Source: Acidobacteriaceae bacterium (lineage in GTDB: Bacteria; Acidobacteriota; Terriglobia; Bryobacterales; Bryobacteraceae). From it: a DNA stretch of 5,078 bases. Within the stretch, counting starts at the first letter, position 1. Each line of letters begins with the position of its first letter. The stretch spans positions 1-5,078 of the forward strand of contig JAFAQG010000267.1 in NCBI GenBank assembly GCA_019246575.1, written 5' to 3'. Below, in pieces: positions 1-5,078 of this stretch. The translations under genes and the position numbers were made by a program. The notes under the pieces were generated by a model. That model had not been told where the DNA came from and did no database searches. It was given only the letters and a program-made list of their open reading frames with translations.

Positions 1-272
1 TAGATGACCGCCATAACACGCAGGCTGTCGCGGCGTCCGTAACGATCGCCCGGGATGCCGGCGCACATCGCGCCGAGGACGGTGCCCCAGAGCGCGCTAG
101 AAACCGTCCAGCCCAGATAAGCGGGTGTCAGGTGGTAAAGCTGAGTCAGAGCTCTCGTCGTGCCTGCGATGACAGCGGTATCGAAGCCGAACAGTAAACC
201 ACCAATCGCAGCAACTATTGCGCTCTTTATTGTCACAGCGCTGAGCGAGGCGCGAGAAGCGGCCGTCATCAT
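1..272 (-). CDS. MFS sugar porter, N-terminal part (XylE/GalP-like), truncated by window edge
   Basis: Likely a proton-coupled sugar symporter of the inner membrane. Only the first 90 residues are visible, and the frame stays open to the window edge. Residues 17-37 form a first transmembrane helix holding GGLLFGFDTAVIAG (24-37), the signature of the sugar-porter subfamily; Asp31 matches the conserved helix-1 acid of XylE. Helix 2 spans about 53-72, followed by the loop GDRYGRRDSL (75-84), the MFS G-D-R-x-G-R-R motif, close to the XylE version. The start is the first of two adjacent ATG codons (272 and 269), with a GGAGGAG-type Shine-Dalgarno 11-14 nt upstream. The asparaginase-like gene lies upstream on the same strand, 146 bp away. 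That gap has room for a separate promoter, but I see no clear -35/-10 pair or terminator in it. The family call is secure; the sugar transported cannot be read from this fragment. Confidence 0.88.
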   Translation of the reverse strand, partial: MMTAASRASLSAVTIKSAIVAAIGGLLFGFDTAVIAGTTRALTQLYHLTPAYLGWTVSSALWGTVLGAMCAGIPGDRYGRRDSLRVMAVI

Positions 273-283
273 GGTTCCGGGTG

Positions 284-292
284 CTCTCCTCC
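284..292 (-). promoter_or_regulatory. Shine-Dalgarno site of the MFS transporter gene
   Basis: On the minus strand this reads GGAGGAGAG. It lies 11 nt before the ATG at 272 and 14 nt before the ATG at 269. It is one of only two strong ribosome binding sites in the window and supports this pair of start codons, though it does not decide between them. Confidence 0.6.
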
Positions 293-418
293 GAGCCGCT
301 AGCAGCCCGGACCTGGGTTTAACTCGTATCTACACCAAGCAAAGGATATCGTGCTGAGAAGGGTCCGCGCCACTAACCGAATTTGATGGATGCGTGCGAG
401 CCTTTAGCGAGGGGACAA

Positions 419-925
419 TTATTCGGCTTCTTCGAAGACGCCGGTATGGCGGTTTTTGCGCACGCGCGCAGCCGGGAAATAGCGTCCGTTCATGGCTATG
501 TAGACACCGGCCGGCAATATCTGCGCAAAAGCAAGAGCGCTACCGAGATTAAATAATCCATCGGAACTTCCGAATTTGTACGGCACCATAGCCCCGGTAA
601 GAACAACCGTTTTAGCTTCGACGGCGGTATCTATAAGTTTGGCCGTTTCAGCCATGGTGTCGGTGCCGTGAGTGATCACAATACAGCGTTCGGGCGAGTT
701 ACGGCAGGCATGAATTATCAATTCGCGATCTGCCTCCGTCATCTCCAAACTGTCGATCATCATTAGCGTCCGAATCTCTACACTCAATTCACAACGGCCC
801 AAACTCAGCATCTCGGGTACATGCGAGTCCTTAAAGAAGAGGCGGCCATGGATCTCGTCGTACTCCTTGTCGAATGTGCCGCCCGTAACGAGAATCCGGA
901 TGGGTTCATTGTTCTTTAAACACAC
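419..925 (-). CDS. Short single-domain asparaginase-like protein
   Basis: Matches the N-terminal catalytic domain of type I/II L-asparaginases (COG0252-like), which hydrolyse L-asparagine to aspartate and ammonia. From the GTG at 925 the protein has 168 residues. TGGT (14-17) carries the nucleophile Thr17, and Tyr22 follows in the flexible-loop position. THGTDT (85-90) supplies Thr88 and Asp89, and Lys105 starts the KTVVLTGAMVP strand, so the full asparaginase active set (Thr, Tyr, Thr-Asp, Lys) is present. Canonical enzymes have about 330 residues and a second domain; this one ends right after the first in the tail KNRHTGVFEE. I recall a family of short bacterial proteins of this size, so this is probably complete and not truncated. 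The frame is open up to an ATG at 1027, but those extra 34 residues look non-coding and overlap the divergent gene's signal peptide. GTG 925 is the only usual start codon near the conserved core, and it lacks a clear Shine-Dalgarno. There is no signal peptide, so it is cytoplasmic. The true substrate may not be asparagine. Confidence 0.87.
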   Translation of the reverse strand: MCLKNNEPIRILVTGGTFDKEYDEIHGRLFFKDSHVPEMLSLGRCELSVEIRTLMMIDSLEMTEADRELIIHACRNSPERCIVITHGTDTMAETAKLIDTAVEAKTVVLTGAMVPYKFGSSDGLFNLGSALAFAQILPAGVYIAMNGRYFPAARVRKNRHTGVFEEAE

Positions 926-934
926 TCTGATATT

Positions 935-1954
935 GTGCCGCTGAGGATCTTTCGGTTGATTCTGGCATTGCTGGCTGTTGCCGCTGGCCTTCATGCAGAG
1001 GGCTCGAAGATCCCTCCGGAATATCATGCCGAAGGCCCTGTCTCAGGGCTGATCCGAGCGTGGGGCAGTTCGGAAATGGCCGGGGTCATGCTATGCTGGC
1101 AACGCGGATTTACTGAGCGACAACGAGAAGTCCGCTTTGATGACCATCTCTATGGAACGGCATCTTCCATAGCCGGGATTTACACAGGCGTCTCTGACTT
1201 GTCGCTGCTCGGCCGGGAGATATGGCCTATCGAAAGCATGGCATTCGAATCTGTGTTTTCGTATAAGCCGACCGGCATCGAAGTGGCGACCGGAAGCTAC
1301 GATATTCCGAAGGCGACTTATGCGTTGGTGGTCTTCGTAAATAAGGCCAACCCACTTACAAAACTAAATTTGGAGCAGGTAGCGGCTATGTTCGGCGTTC
1401 CACGAGTTGCGGGCGCAAAGGCGATTCGAACGTGGGGCGAGGTTGGTCTAACAGGCGAATGGTCGCGCAGTCCCATTCACACTTATAATTTCGAGTACGA
1501 CAACGATAAAGCTATTTTTTTCCGAAGGAGAGTTTTTGCGTCCCGGTATGCGTGGAGAGACGAAACGCGGGAATTCTCAAATACAGTCCGACCGGCCGGG
1601 GGGCCGGTGGATTCGGGCGAGCTAATCCTTCAGGCACTGGCGAAAGATCGCTTCGGCATCGCAGTCTCAAACGCGCGATATGCGAACGATCAAGTGAAAG
1701 CTCTGGCGCTGGCCGATGATGGCCACGAGTATGTGAATGCGACCAAAGAGACGGTCCAGAACAGGACTTATCCGCTGACCCGCTCTGTATACATCTATAT
1801 CAACAGGAGTCCAGATAGGCGATGTGATCCGAGAACATTGGAGTTTCTGCGCTATGTTCTGAGCAGGGAAGGGCAGAACGATGTTACGGTAAATGGGACA
1901 TATCTGGCGCTACCTGGCGAAATCGCCGCTGCGCAACTAAAGAAACTCGAATAA
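935..1954 (+). CDS. Secreted PstS-like (phosphate-type) substrate-binding protein
   Basis: A periplasmic binding protein of the PBP/PstS-like superfamily, 339 residues. The N-terminus has an Arg-containing start, a hydrophobic core (6-18) and a likely signal peptidase I site after GLHA (residue 21). No lipobox cysteine is present. Family features in order: GSSEMAG (44-50) at the first ligand loop; GTASSIAGIYTGVSDLSLLGRE (74-95), the usual G-S-x-x-I...G-x-x-D-x-x-x-x-x-R/E segment; VFVNKANPLTKLNLEQVAAMFG (133-154), the classic hinge strand and NP-x-x-x-L motif; YPLTRSVYIYINR (279-291); and TLEFLRYVLSREGQ (301-314). The arginine/SGT phosphate loop of PstS is not recognisable: the matching stretch around 184-199 reads EYDNDKAIFFRRR. 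Phosphate may therefore not be the ligand. No pstC, pstA or pstB lies in the window. The start is GTG 935, because a stop at 917-919 blocks upstream extension and the signal peptide begins here. No Shine-Dalgarno is visible. A T7 run at 1515-1521 leaves the frame intact. Confidence 0.87.
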   Translation: MPLRIFRLILALLAVAAGLHAEGSKIPPEYHAEGPVSGLIRAWGSSEMAGVMLCWQRGFTERQREVRFDDHLYGTASSIAGIYTGVSDLSLLGREIWPIESMAFESVFSYKPTGIEVATGSYDIPKATYALVVFVNKANPLTKLNLEQVAAMFGVPRVAGAKAIRTWGEVGLTGEWSRSPIHTYNFEYDNDKAIFFRRRVFASRYAWRDETREFSNTVRPAGGPVDSGELILQALAKDRFGIAVSNARYANDQVKALALADDGHEYVNATKETVQNRTYPLTRSVYIYINRSPDRRCDPRTLEFLRYVLSREGQNDVTVNGTYLALPGEIAAAQLKKLE

Positions 1955-1966
1955 CTCCACTTGGGA

Positions 1967-1995
1967 TTGACGCGGCGACCTGGAAGTGCGAATCT
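1967..1995 (+). promoter_or_regulatory. Candidate sigma70-type promoter for the copD-like gene
   Basis: TTGACG (1967-1972) matches the -35 consensus at five of six positions. A 17 nt spacer separates it from GAATCT (1990-1995), which matches only two of six -10 positions but keeps the key second A and last T. Transcription would begin near 2002, about 18 nt before the copD-like start. The poor -10 makes this tentative. If it is wrong, the gene is probably read through from the PstS-like gene 65 bp upstream, as no terminator is visible in the gap. Confidence 0.3.
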
Positions 1996-2008
1996 TCATT
2001 GAGAGAAC

Positions 2009-2014
2009 AAGGAG
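2009..2014 (+). promoter_or_regulatory. Ribosome binding site fixing the copD-like start at 2020
   Basis: AAGGAG lies 5 nt before the ATG at 2020. It decides the start: the upstream in-frame TTG at 1999 lies before this site, would add only seven polar residues, and has no Shine-Dalgarno of its own. Confidence 0.65.
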
Positions 2015-2019
2015 ATGCA

Positions 2020-2904
2020 ATGGCGTTTGGGCTTTCGTGGGAAGATATATCACTGAGATACGTCGAATTTCTGGGATATTTCGGCATCTACGGAGCGCTT
2101 GGATTCCGGATTCTGCTGAGCCGTTTGAAGGCGACGCATTCAGGAGCACACTATGCGACGGAAATAGCGAAAATAACTGAGGTTTCCGAACGCAGAGCAG
2201 CGACAATCGGGTGTTTTGGATCGTTGCTGCTCATTGCCGAGCTGGTCATGAGTGCGGGTCAAGCTGCCGCCAAGCATCCGAGCTTGTTACATGCAATTCT
2301 CCATCCCGGGCCAAAGATCCTGACTGAGCTCGTGTTCGGGTTTATTGCTTTATTCGCGTTCCTTGGGGCGCTGAACTCGATCCGGAGCGCATGGGGTCTG
2401 GCCGCCATCGCGGGTGTCGGTTTCGTATTTCGCAATATTGCATCCCGGAGGGCCACCGCAGTCGTGAATCCGCTTCACGAAGCGGGGGCGGCGCTTTGGC
2501 TTGGGACGTTGCTTGTGCTCGTGATTGTGGGATTGCCTGCAGTGATGTACGCGACGGGTGAACATCGACGCAGAGTTATGGCAGAGCTCGTAGCTAACTT
2601 TTCGCCCATCGCCTTGAGTGCGGCAGGACTGATGGCGCTCACTGGAGTGATTACTTCCTGGACACATTTGAAGCACATCGCGGCTCTCTGGACAACGGCG
2701 TACGGGCGTACGCTCGATCTAAAACTGGGTATGGTTGCGATCGTTGCCGCGCTCGGCGCCTGGAATTGGCGGCGCATCGGGCCGGCACTGAAGACCGAGG
2801 ATGCGGTTGGCGTGCTGCGCCGTACTTCTACGACGGAACTTGCGTTTGGAGCGATCGTGTTGCTGTTTACCGCAGTGCTTGTTTTGTTGCCGAGCCCGAA
2901 ATGA
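2020..2904 (+). CDS. CopD-family copper-resistance-type membrane protein
   Basis: A multi-pass inner-membrane protein of 294 residues related to CopD/PcoD, the family linked to copper import or tolerance, usually alongside periplasmic CopC. I count about eight hydrophobic helices: roughly 14-33, 61-79, 99-118, 124-137, 154-178, 194-213, 233-249 and 272-290. The CopD domain is recognised in the C-terminal half: NPLHEAGAALWLGTLLVL (150-167), carrying the family's H-x-x-x-x-x-x-W-x-G pattern with His153 and Trp160; a helix with TGVITSWTHL (208-217); and TAYGRTLDLKLGMVA (226-240) followed by AWNWRRIGPAL (247-257), the T-x-Y-G-R-x-L-x-x-K-L...N-x-x-x-x-P-x-L signature. The start is ATG 2020, chosen for its ribosome binding site. 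No CopC or copper regulator appears nearby. The upstream PstS-like gene is on the same strand 65 bp away, so an operon is possible but not proven. The family call is firm; copper as the substrate is inferred from the family only. Confidence 0.85.
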   Translation: MAFGLSWEDISLRYVEFLGYFGIYGALGFRILLSRLKATHSGAHYATEIAKITEVSERRAATIGCFGSLLLIAELVMSAGQAAAKHPSLLHAILHPGPKILTELVFGFIALFAFLGALNSIRSAWGLAAIAGVGFVFRNIASRRATAVVNPLHEAGAALWLGTLLVLVIVGLPAVMYATGEHRRRVMAELVANFSPIALSAAGLMALTGVITSWTHLKHIAALWTTAYGRTLDLKLGMVAIVAALGAWNWRRIGPALKTEDAVGVLRRTSTTELAFGAIVLLFTAVLVLLPSPK

Positions 2905-2929
2905 TGTGCGTTCGGGAACACGCATTCGG

Positions 2930-3610
2930 TCAAGCGTCGGGCGAATTGGCTCCGGCTGCCAGATGCTGCTGAAACCAGTTTCGTGCGAGTGCCGCAACGG
3001 TTTCGAGGGTGCCTGGTTCTTCAAAAAGATGCGTCGCGCCGGGAACGATTTCCAGCTTGGCTTCACATCGGAGCTCGTTCAGGGCTAGCCGGTTTAGTTC
3101 AAGGACAGGAGAATCGTTGCCGCCAGCAATCAGAAGTGTTGGCGCTTTTACGTCGCGCAATGCTTCTCGTGCCAGATCGGGCCGGCCGCCGCGAGAAACG
3201 ACGGCGCGCGTCGAGTCAGGAAATTGGGCGCTTGCAATGAGCGCCGCGGCGGCTCCAGTGCTAGCGCCGAAATATCCTATCGGCAGCAGGCCCGTATCGG
3301 GCTCGCTCGCAAGCCAGTTGGTTGCGTCGCCGAGACGGGCGGCGAGCAGACCGATGTTAAACCGGAGATGCCTTGTTCGAAGGTCGATTTGCTCCTCCTC
3401 GGCCGTCAGCAGATCGAGTAGAAGCGTGCCGAAGCGTGCCTGGTTCAGAACTTCGGCAACGAAGCGGTTACGCGGGCTCAGACGGCTACTGCCGGTTCCG
3501 TGCGCGAAAACAACGATGCCGCGAGGGGTGGCTGGAACCGTCAGATCTCCAATGATGTTCGCCGGCCAAATCTGAACAGAACGCTGCGAAACTGCGGGTC
3601 CCGCCGACAT
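2930..3610 (-). CDS. Dienelactone-hydrolase-like alpha/beta hydrolase, partner of the phosphoribosyltransferase
   Basis: A cytoplasmic alpha/beta hydrolase of 226 residues with no signal peptide. FAHGTGSSR (35-43) forms the oxyanion loop after strand 3, and GYFGASTGAAAAL (112-124) is the nucleophile elbow with Ser117 in G-x-S-x-G. VSRGGRPDLA (138-147), conserved in this subfamily as I recall it, follows. Asp166 in IAGGNDSPV and His194 in GATHLFEEPG complete the triad, so the enzyme looks catalytically intact. The start is uncertain: ATG 3610 has a weak AGGG upstream, while an in-frame TTG at 3649 would overlap the upstream gene's stop as TTGA and add 13 residues. I prefer ATG because conserved sequence begins after it. 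The phosphoribosyltransferase gene lies directly upstream on the same strand, 35 bp away or overlapping by 4, so the two are almost certainly one transcript. The substrate is unknown; true dienelactone hydrolase activity is unlikely to follow from the family name alone. The 3' end faces the copD-like gene across 25 bp. Confidence 0.88.
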   Translation of the reverse strand: MSAGPAVSQRSVQIWPANIIGDLTVPATPRGIVVFAHGTGSSRLSPRNRFVAEVLNQARFGTLLLDLLTAEEEQIDLRTRHLRFNIGLLAARLGDATNWLASEPDTGLLPIGYFGASTGAAAALIASAQFPDSTRAVVSRGGRPDLAREALRDVKAPTLLIAGGNDSPVLELNRLALNELRCEAKLEIVPGATHLFEEPGTLETVAALARNWFQQHLAAGANSPDA

Positions 3611-3645
3611 ACAATACTGCCCTACATTGGGTCTTAGGGCTGCAA

Positions 3646-4308
3646 TCAATATACCGGTTCTTCAGCTGCCTGCTGGAGCAGATATTGGACTTCCTCGTCG
3701 GTCGTTTGGCCGAAATCGTCGTACCACAAGCCGACTGCGAGAAATGGTTCCGGAGTTTCCGCGCAGACGATCCGGTCAGCATCGTTGCTCAGATCGCGAC
3801 AGGCCTCGCGAGCTGCGACGGGCACTGCGACGATAATCCGTTCGGGGCGCTGTAGCCGGAGCGCTCGGACGGCTGCTTTCATTGTCGCTCCGGTTGCCAA
3901 GCCGTCATCGACGAGAATCACCGTGCGGTCTTGAACAGGAATCGCGGGTCGCCCCTCACGATACAGCCGTTCGCGCCGGACCAATTCCTGTTGCTGACGA
4001 ACAGTGATTTGGTCGATTACAGAACGCGCAAGTTGTATCTCGTTAATGAGAGGCTCGTTTAAGACGCGGACGCCTCCGCTCGCGATCGCGCCTATTGCGA
4101 GTTCTTCCTGAGCCGGTAAGCCGAGCTTGCGGACCAAGAACACATCGAGCTTCAGCCGCATTTGGCGGGCTACTTCAAACCCCACGGGGACGCCGCCGCG
4201 AGGCAGAGCCAGGACAACTGCATTTGTCTGTTGCAGAGAGTTGCCGAGATGTAGCGCTAAGACGTGGCCAGCGTGGGTACGTTCACGAAAGAGCGGCTTG
4301 GGTCGCAT
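3646..4308 (-). CDS. Type I phosphoribosyltransferase-domain protein
   Basis: A 220-residue protein of the PRTase fold. FRERTHAGHVLALHL (7-21) is the opening helix of this subfamily. LALPRGGVPVGFEVA (33-47) is the strand-loop that binds pyrophosphate in PRTases. DVFLVRKLGLPAQEELAIGAI (55-75) is typical of the uncharacterised bacterial group. VILVDDGLATGATM (130-143) is the PRPP-binding signature with the paired Asp134-Asp135. The C-terminus, GLWYDDFGQTTDEEV (193-207), is also characteristic of these proteins. It lacks recognisable base-specificity features of a named purine or pyrimidine salvage enzyme, so no reaction is assigned. The start is ATG 4308: the frame continues to an ATG at 4437, but those extra residues show no family resemblance. 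The Shine-Dalgarno is weak (GGAAACGAG). This is the first gene of a two-gene unit with the hydrolase. In other bacteria the same pair occurs as one fused protein, for example, as I recall, mycobacterial Rv0571c of the DosR dormancy regulon. Confidence 0.88.
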   Translation of the reverse strand: MRPKPLFRERTHAGHVLALHLGNSLQQTNAVVLALPRGGVPVGFEVARQMRLKLDVFLVRKLGLPAQEELAIGAIASGGVRVLNEPLINEIQLARSVIDQITVRQQQELVRRERLYREGRPAIPVQDRTVILVDDGLATGATMKAAVRALRLQRPERIIVAVPVAAREACRDLSNDADRIVCAETPEPFLAVGLWYDDFGQTTDEEVQYLLQQAAEEPVY

Positions 4309-4501
4309 TGCGTCGCGCTCGTTTCCAGTCTCTGTTGTAGAGACGCGAGATGCTAGACAAACCGTTTCGAAGGCGACCGCCGCCCGGTTGGCGCATTCCG
4401 TGGCGGTCCGGGACAGCGGGCCAGGCACACGGCGCAAGTCAAGATTACGAGTGTCATCCCGACCACCGGGTCAGGTACACGACTGGCGATACACTTCGCG
4501 T
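4309..4501. promoter_or_regulatory. Divergent intergenic region, likely holding two promoters
   Basis: These 193 bp separate the minus-strand phosphoribosyltransferase operon from the plus-strand secreted repeat protein, so both promoters should lie here. I could not find a convincing -35/-10 pair for either direction. Besides the inverted repeat at 4375-4408 there is a small CCCG/CGGG inverted pair near 4458-4470. Reading frames that cross this region on both strands have no recognisable protein content. Confidence 0.4.
4375..4408. repeat. Inverted repeat in the divergent intergenic region
   Basis: GACCGCC (4375-4381) and GGCGGTC (4402-4408) are perfect inverted copies around a 20 nt spacer. 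A G-T wobble and one C-G pair could extend the stem inward to nine. The element sits 67 bp upstream of the phosphoribosyltransferase start and 94 bp upstream of the secreted repeat protein start, with no T-run on either side, so it is not a typical intrinsic terminator. It could be an operator or a hairpin in the leader of the minus-strand operon. A 7+7 repeat can also arise by chance in GC-rich DNA. Confidence 0.35.
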
Positions 4502-5078
4502 ATGCGCCCCATTGTTCTCGTTGCAGCTCTCGGAAGTGCAATGTTTCTCTTGGGTACCGCGTTTCGCGGTGCAGCGCAACTGGCACCATCGCCGCTGAAT
4601 ACACCTTCTGCGGTTGGTCCTCCGCTGACGAAACCCGGCGAACGTGTGGCCTGGCTTTCCGGGTTAACACGGCTGGGCCTCGATCAGCGGCAAGATGACT
4701 TTCCTTCCATTGCCGCGGGAGCCGACGGAACCATTTGGGCAGTCTGGGCCAGCTACAGCGGCTTGTATGACGAGATTCACGCGCGTACGTATCGCAATGG
4801 AGCGTGGAGCACAATCTTTCCTGTCCCCGGTGTCACAGGTGATGTTTGGATGCCCCAGGTGGCCATAGATGCCTCAGGGAAGCCGTGGTTCGTTTGGTCG
4901 CAGCAGGTCGATTATCCACCGCGCGACCCCGAGCGCGTGAATTGGGATATTTACGCCGTTCGATACGAAGGCGATCGTTGGGGCAAAGTGGAACGATTGA
5001 CGAACGACCCAGGGCCCGACATCAATCCGCGTTTGAAACGCGATGCACGCGGCCGGATATGGCTTGTTTGGCAGGGAT
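4502..5078 (+). CDS. Secreted beta-propeller-like repeat protein, N-terminal part, truncated by window edge
   Basis: The first 192 residues of an exported protein, open at the window edge. MRP followed by a hydrophobic stretch (4-21) and RGAAQ gives a good Sec signal peptide, cleaved near 25-26. After a Pro-rich linker (28-45) come regularly spaced units: FPSIAAGADGTIWAVW (67-82), MPQVAIDASGKPWFVW (117-132) and NPRLKRDARGRIWLVW (175-190). The first two are followed by EIHARTYRNGAWS (91-103) and DIYAVRYEGDRWG (149-161). The period of about 50-58 residues, with the P-x-x-x-x-D-x-x-G-x-x-W-x-V-W pattern, indicates one propeller blade per unit; at least three are seen. The start is ATG 4502, although it lacks a Shine-Dalgarno. 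ATG 4541 has GGAAG upstream but would cut the signal peptide short. Acidobacterial proteins of this style can carry a further C-terminal domain, possibly DUF3604; that part is not in view, so the function is open. Confidence 0.82.
   Translation, partial: MRPIVLVAALGSAMFLLGTAFRGAAQLAPSPLNTPSAVGPPLTKPGERVAWLSGLTRLGLDQRQDDFPSIAAGADGTIWAVWASYSGLYDEIHARTYRNGAWSTIFPVPGVTGDVWMPQVAIDASGKPWFVWSQQVDYPPRDPERVNWDIYAVRYEGDRWGKVERLTNDPGPDINPRLKRDARGRIWLVWQG

Noticed and set aside
926..1027. N-terminal extension of the asparaginase-like protein to ATG 1027
   Set aside because: The added 34 residues show no family resemblance and would lie over the signal peptide region of the divergent gene.
1515..1521. 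T7 run in the PstS-like gene as a programmed frameshift or assembly error
   Set aside because: The frame remains correct on both sides, with family features before and after, so there is no sign of slippage or a sequencing error.
2907..2924. TGCGT...ACGCA stem in the 25 bp convergent gap as a bidirectional terminator
   Set aside because: The stem is only 5 bp with an 8 nt loop and no T-run on either strand, too weak to call.
2475..2933. A 152-codon minus-strand open frame inside the copD-like gene
   Set aside because: It is antisense to a well-supported CopD-family protein; its composition fits a reverse-strand shadow.
3009..3575. A 188-codon open frame on the plus strand across the hydrolase gene
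   Set aside because: It is antisense to a clearly conserved alpha/beta hydrolase with an intact triad; its translation is rich in Arg and Ser and has no recognisable domain.
4353..4814. A 153-codon minus-strand open frame overlapping the secreted protein start and the intergenic region
   Set aside because: Its product is Arg/Pro/Cys-rich and unlike any known protein, and it opposes a frame with a signal peptide and regular repeats.
1..5078. A defence system, CRISPR array, insertion sequence or tRNA/rRNA gene
   Set aside because: No direct-repeat array, transposase, terminal repeats or RNA gene was recognised, and about 90% of the window is occupied by recognisable housekeeping-type or accessory genes.

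Overview
The window looks like a stretch of ordinary chromosome from a soil-type bacterium of moderately high GC. Acidobacteriota (a Solibacter/Bryobacter-like lineage) is my best guess. This rests on general gene style: GTG starts, weak Shine-Dalgarno sites, an isolated PstS-like secreted protein, and a secreted repeat protein of a kind common in that phylum. No marker gene confirms it. I found no mobile element, RNA gene, CRISPR array or phage gene.

Layout, left to right. (1) Positions 1-272, minus strand: the first 90 codons of a sugar-porter MFS transporter (XylE/GalP type), running off the left edge. (2) 419-925, minus: a complete short single-domain asparaginase-like protein, 168 aa. 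(3) 935-1954, plus: a secreted PstS-like substrate-binding protein, 339 aa, diverging from the asparaginase gene with only 9 bp between the two GTG starts. (4) 2020-2904, plus: a CopD-family multi-pass membrane protein, 294 aa, preceded by a good ribosome binding site and a candidate promoter. (5) 2930-3610, minus: a dienelactone-hydrolase-like alpha/beta hydrolase, converging on copD with a 25 bp gap. (6) 3646-4308, minus: a type I phosphoribosyltransferase immediately upstream of the hydrolase and evidently co-transcribed with it. (7) 4309-4501: a 193 bp divergent intergenic region with a 7+7 bp perfect inverted repeat. (8) 4502-5078, plus: the N-terminal part of a secreted beta-propeller-like repeat protein, running off the right edge.

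The clearest functional unit is the phosphoribosyltransferase-hydrolase pair. The same two domains, in the same order, occur fused in one polypeptide in other bacteria, so the two proteins probably act together; their substrate is not known. The other genes look like single accessory functions: sugar uptake, amide hydrolysis, ligand binding in the periplasm, a copper-type membrane protein and a secreted propeller. I see no convincing new multi-gene system. The points most worth a second look are the split PRTase/hydrolase pair, the 9 bp head-to-head GTG/GTG arrangement, and the apparent loss of the usual phosphate-binding SGT motif in the PstS-like protein.
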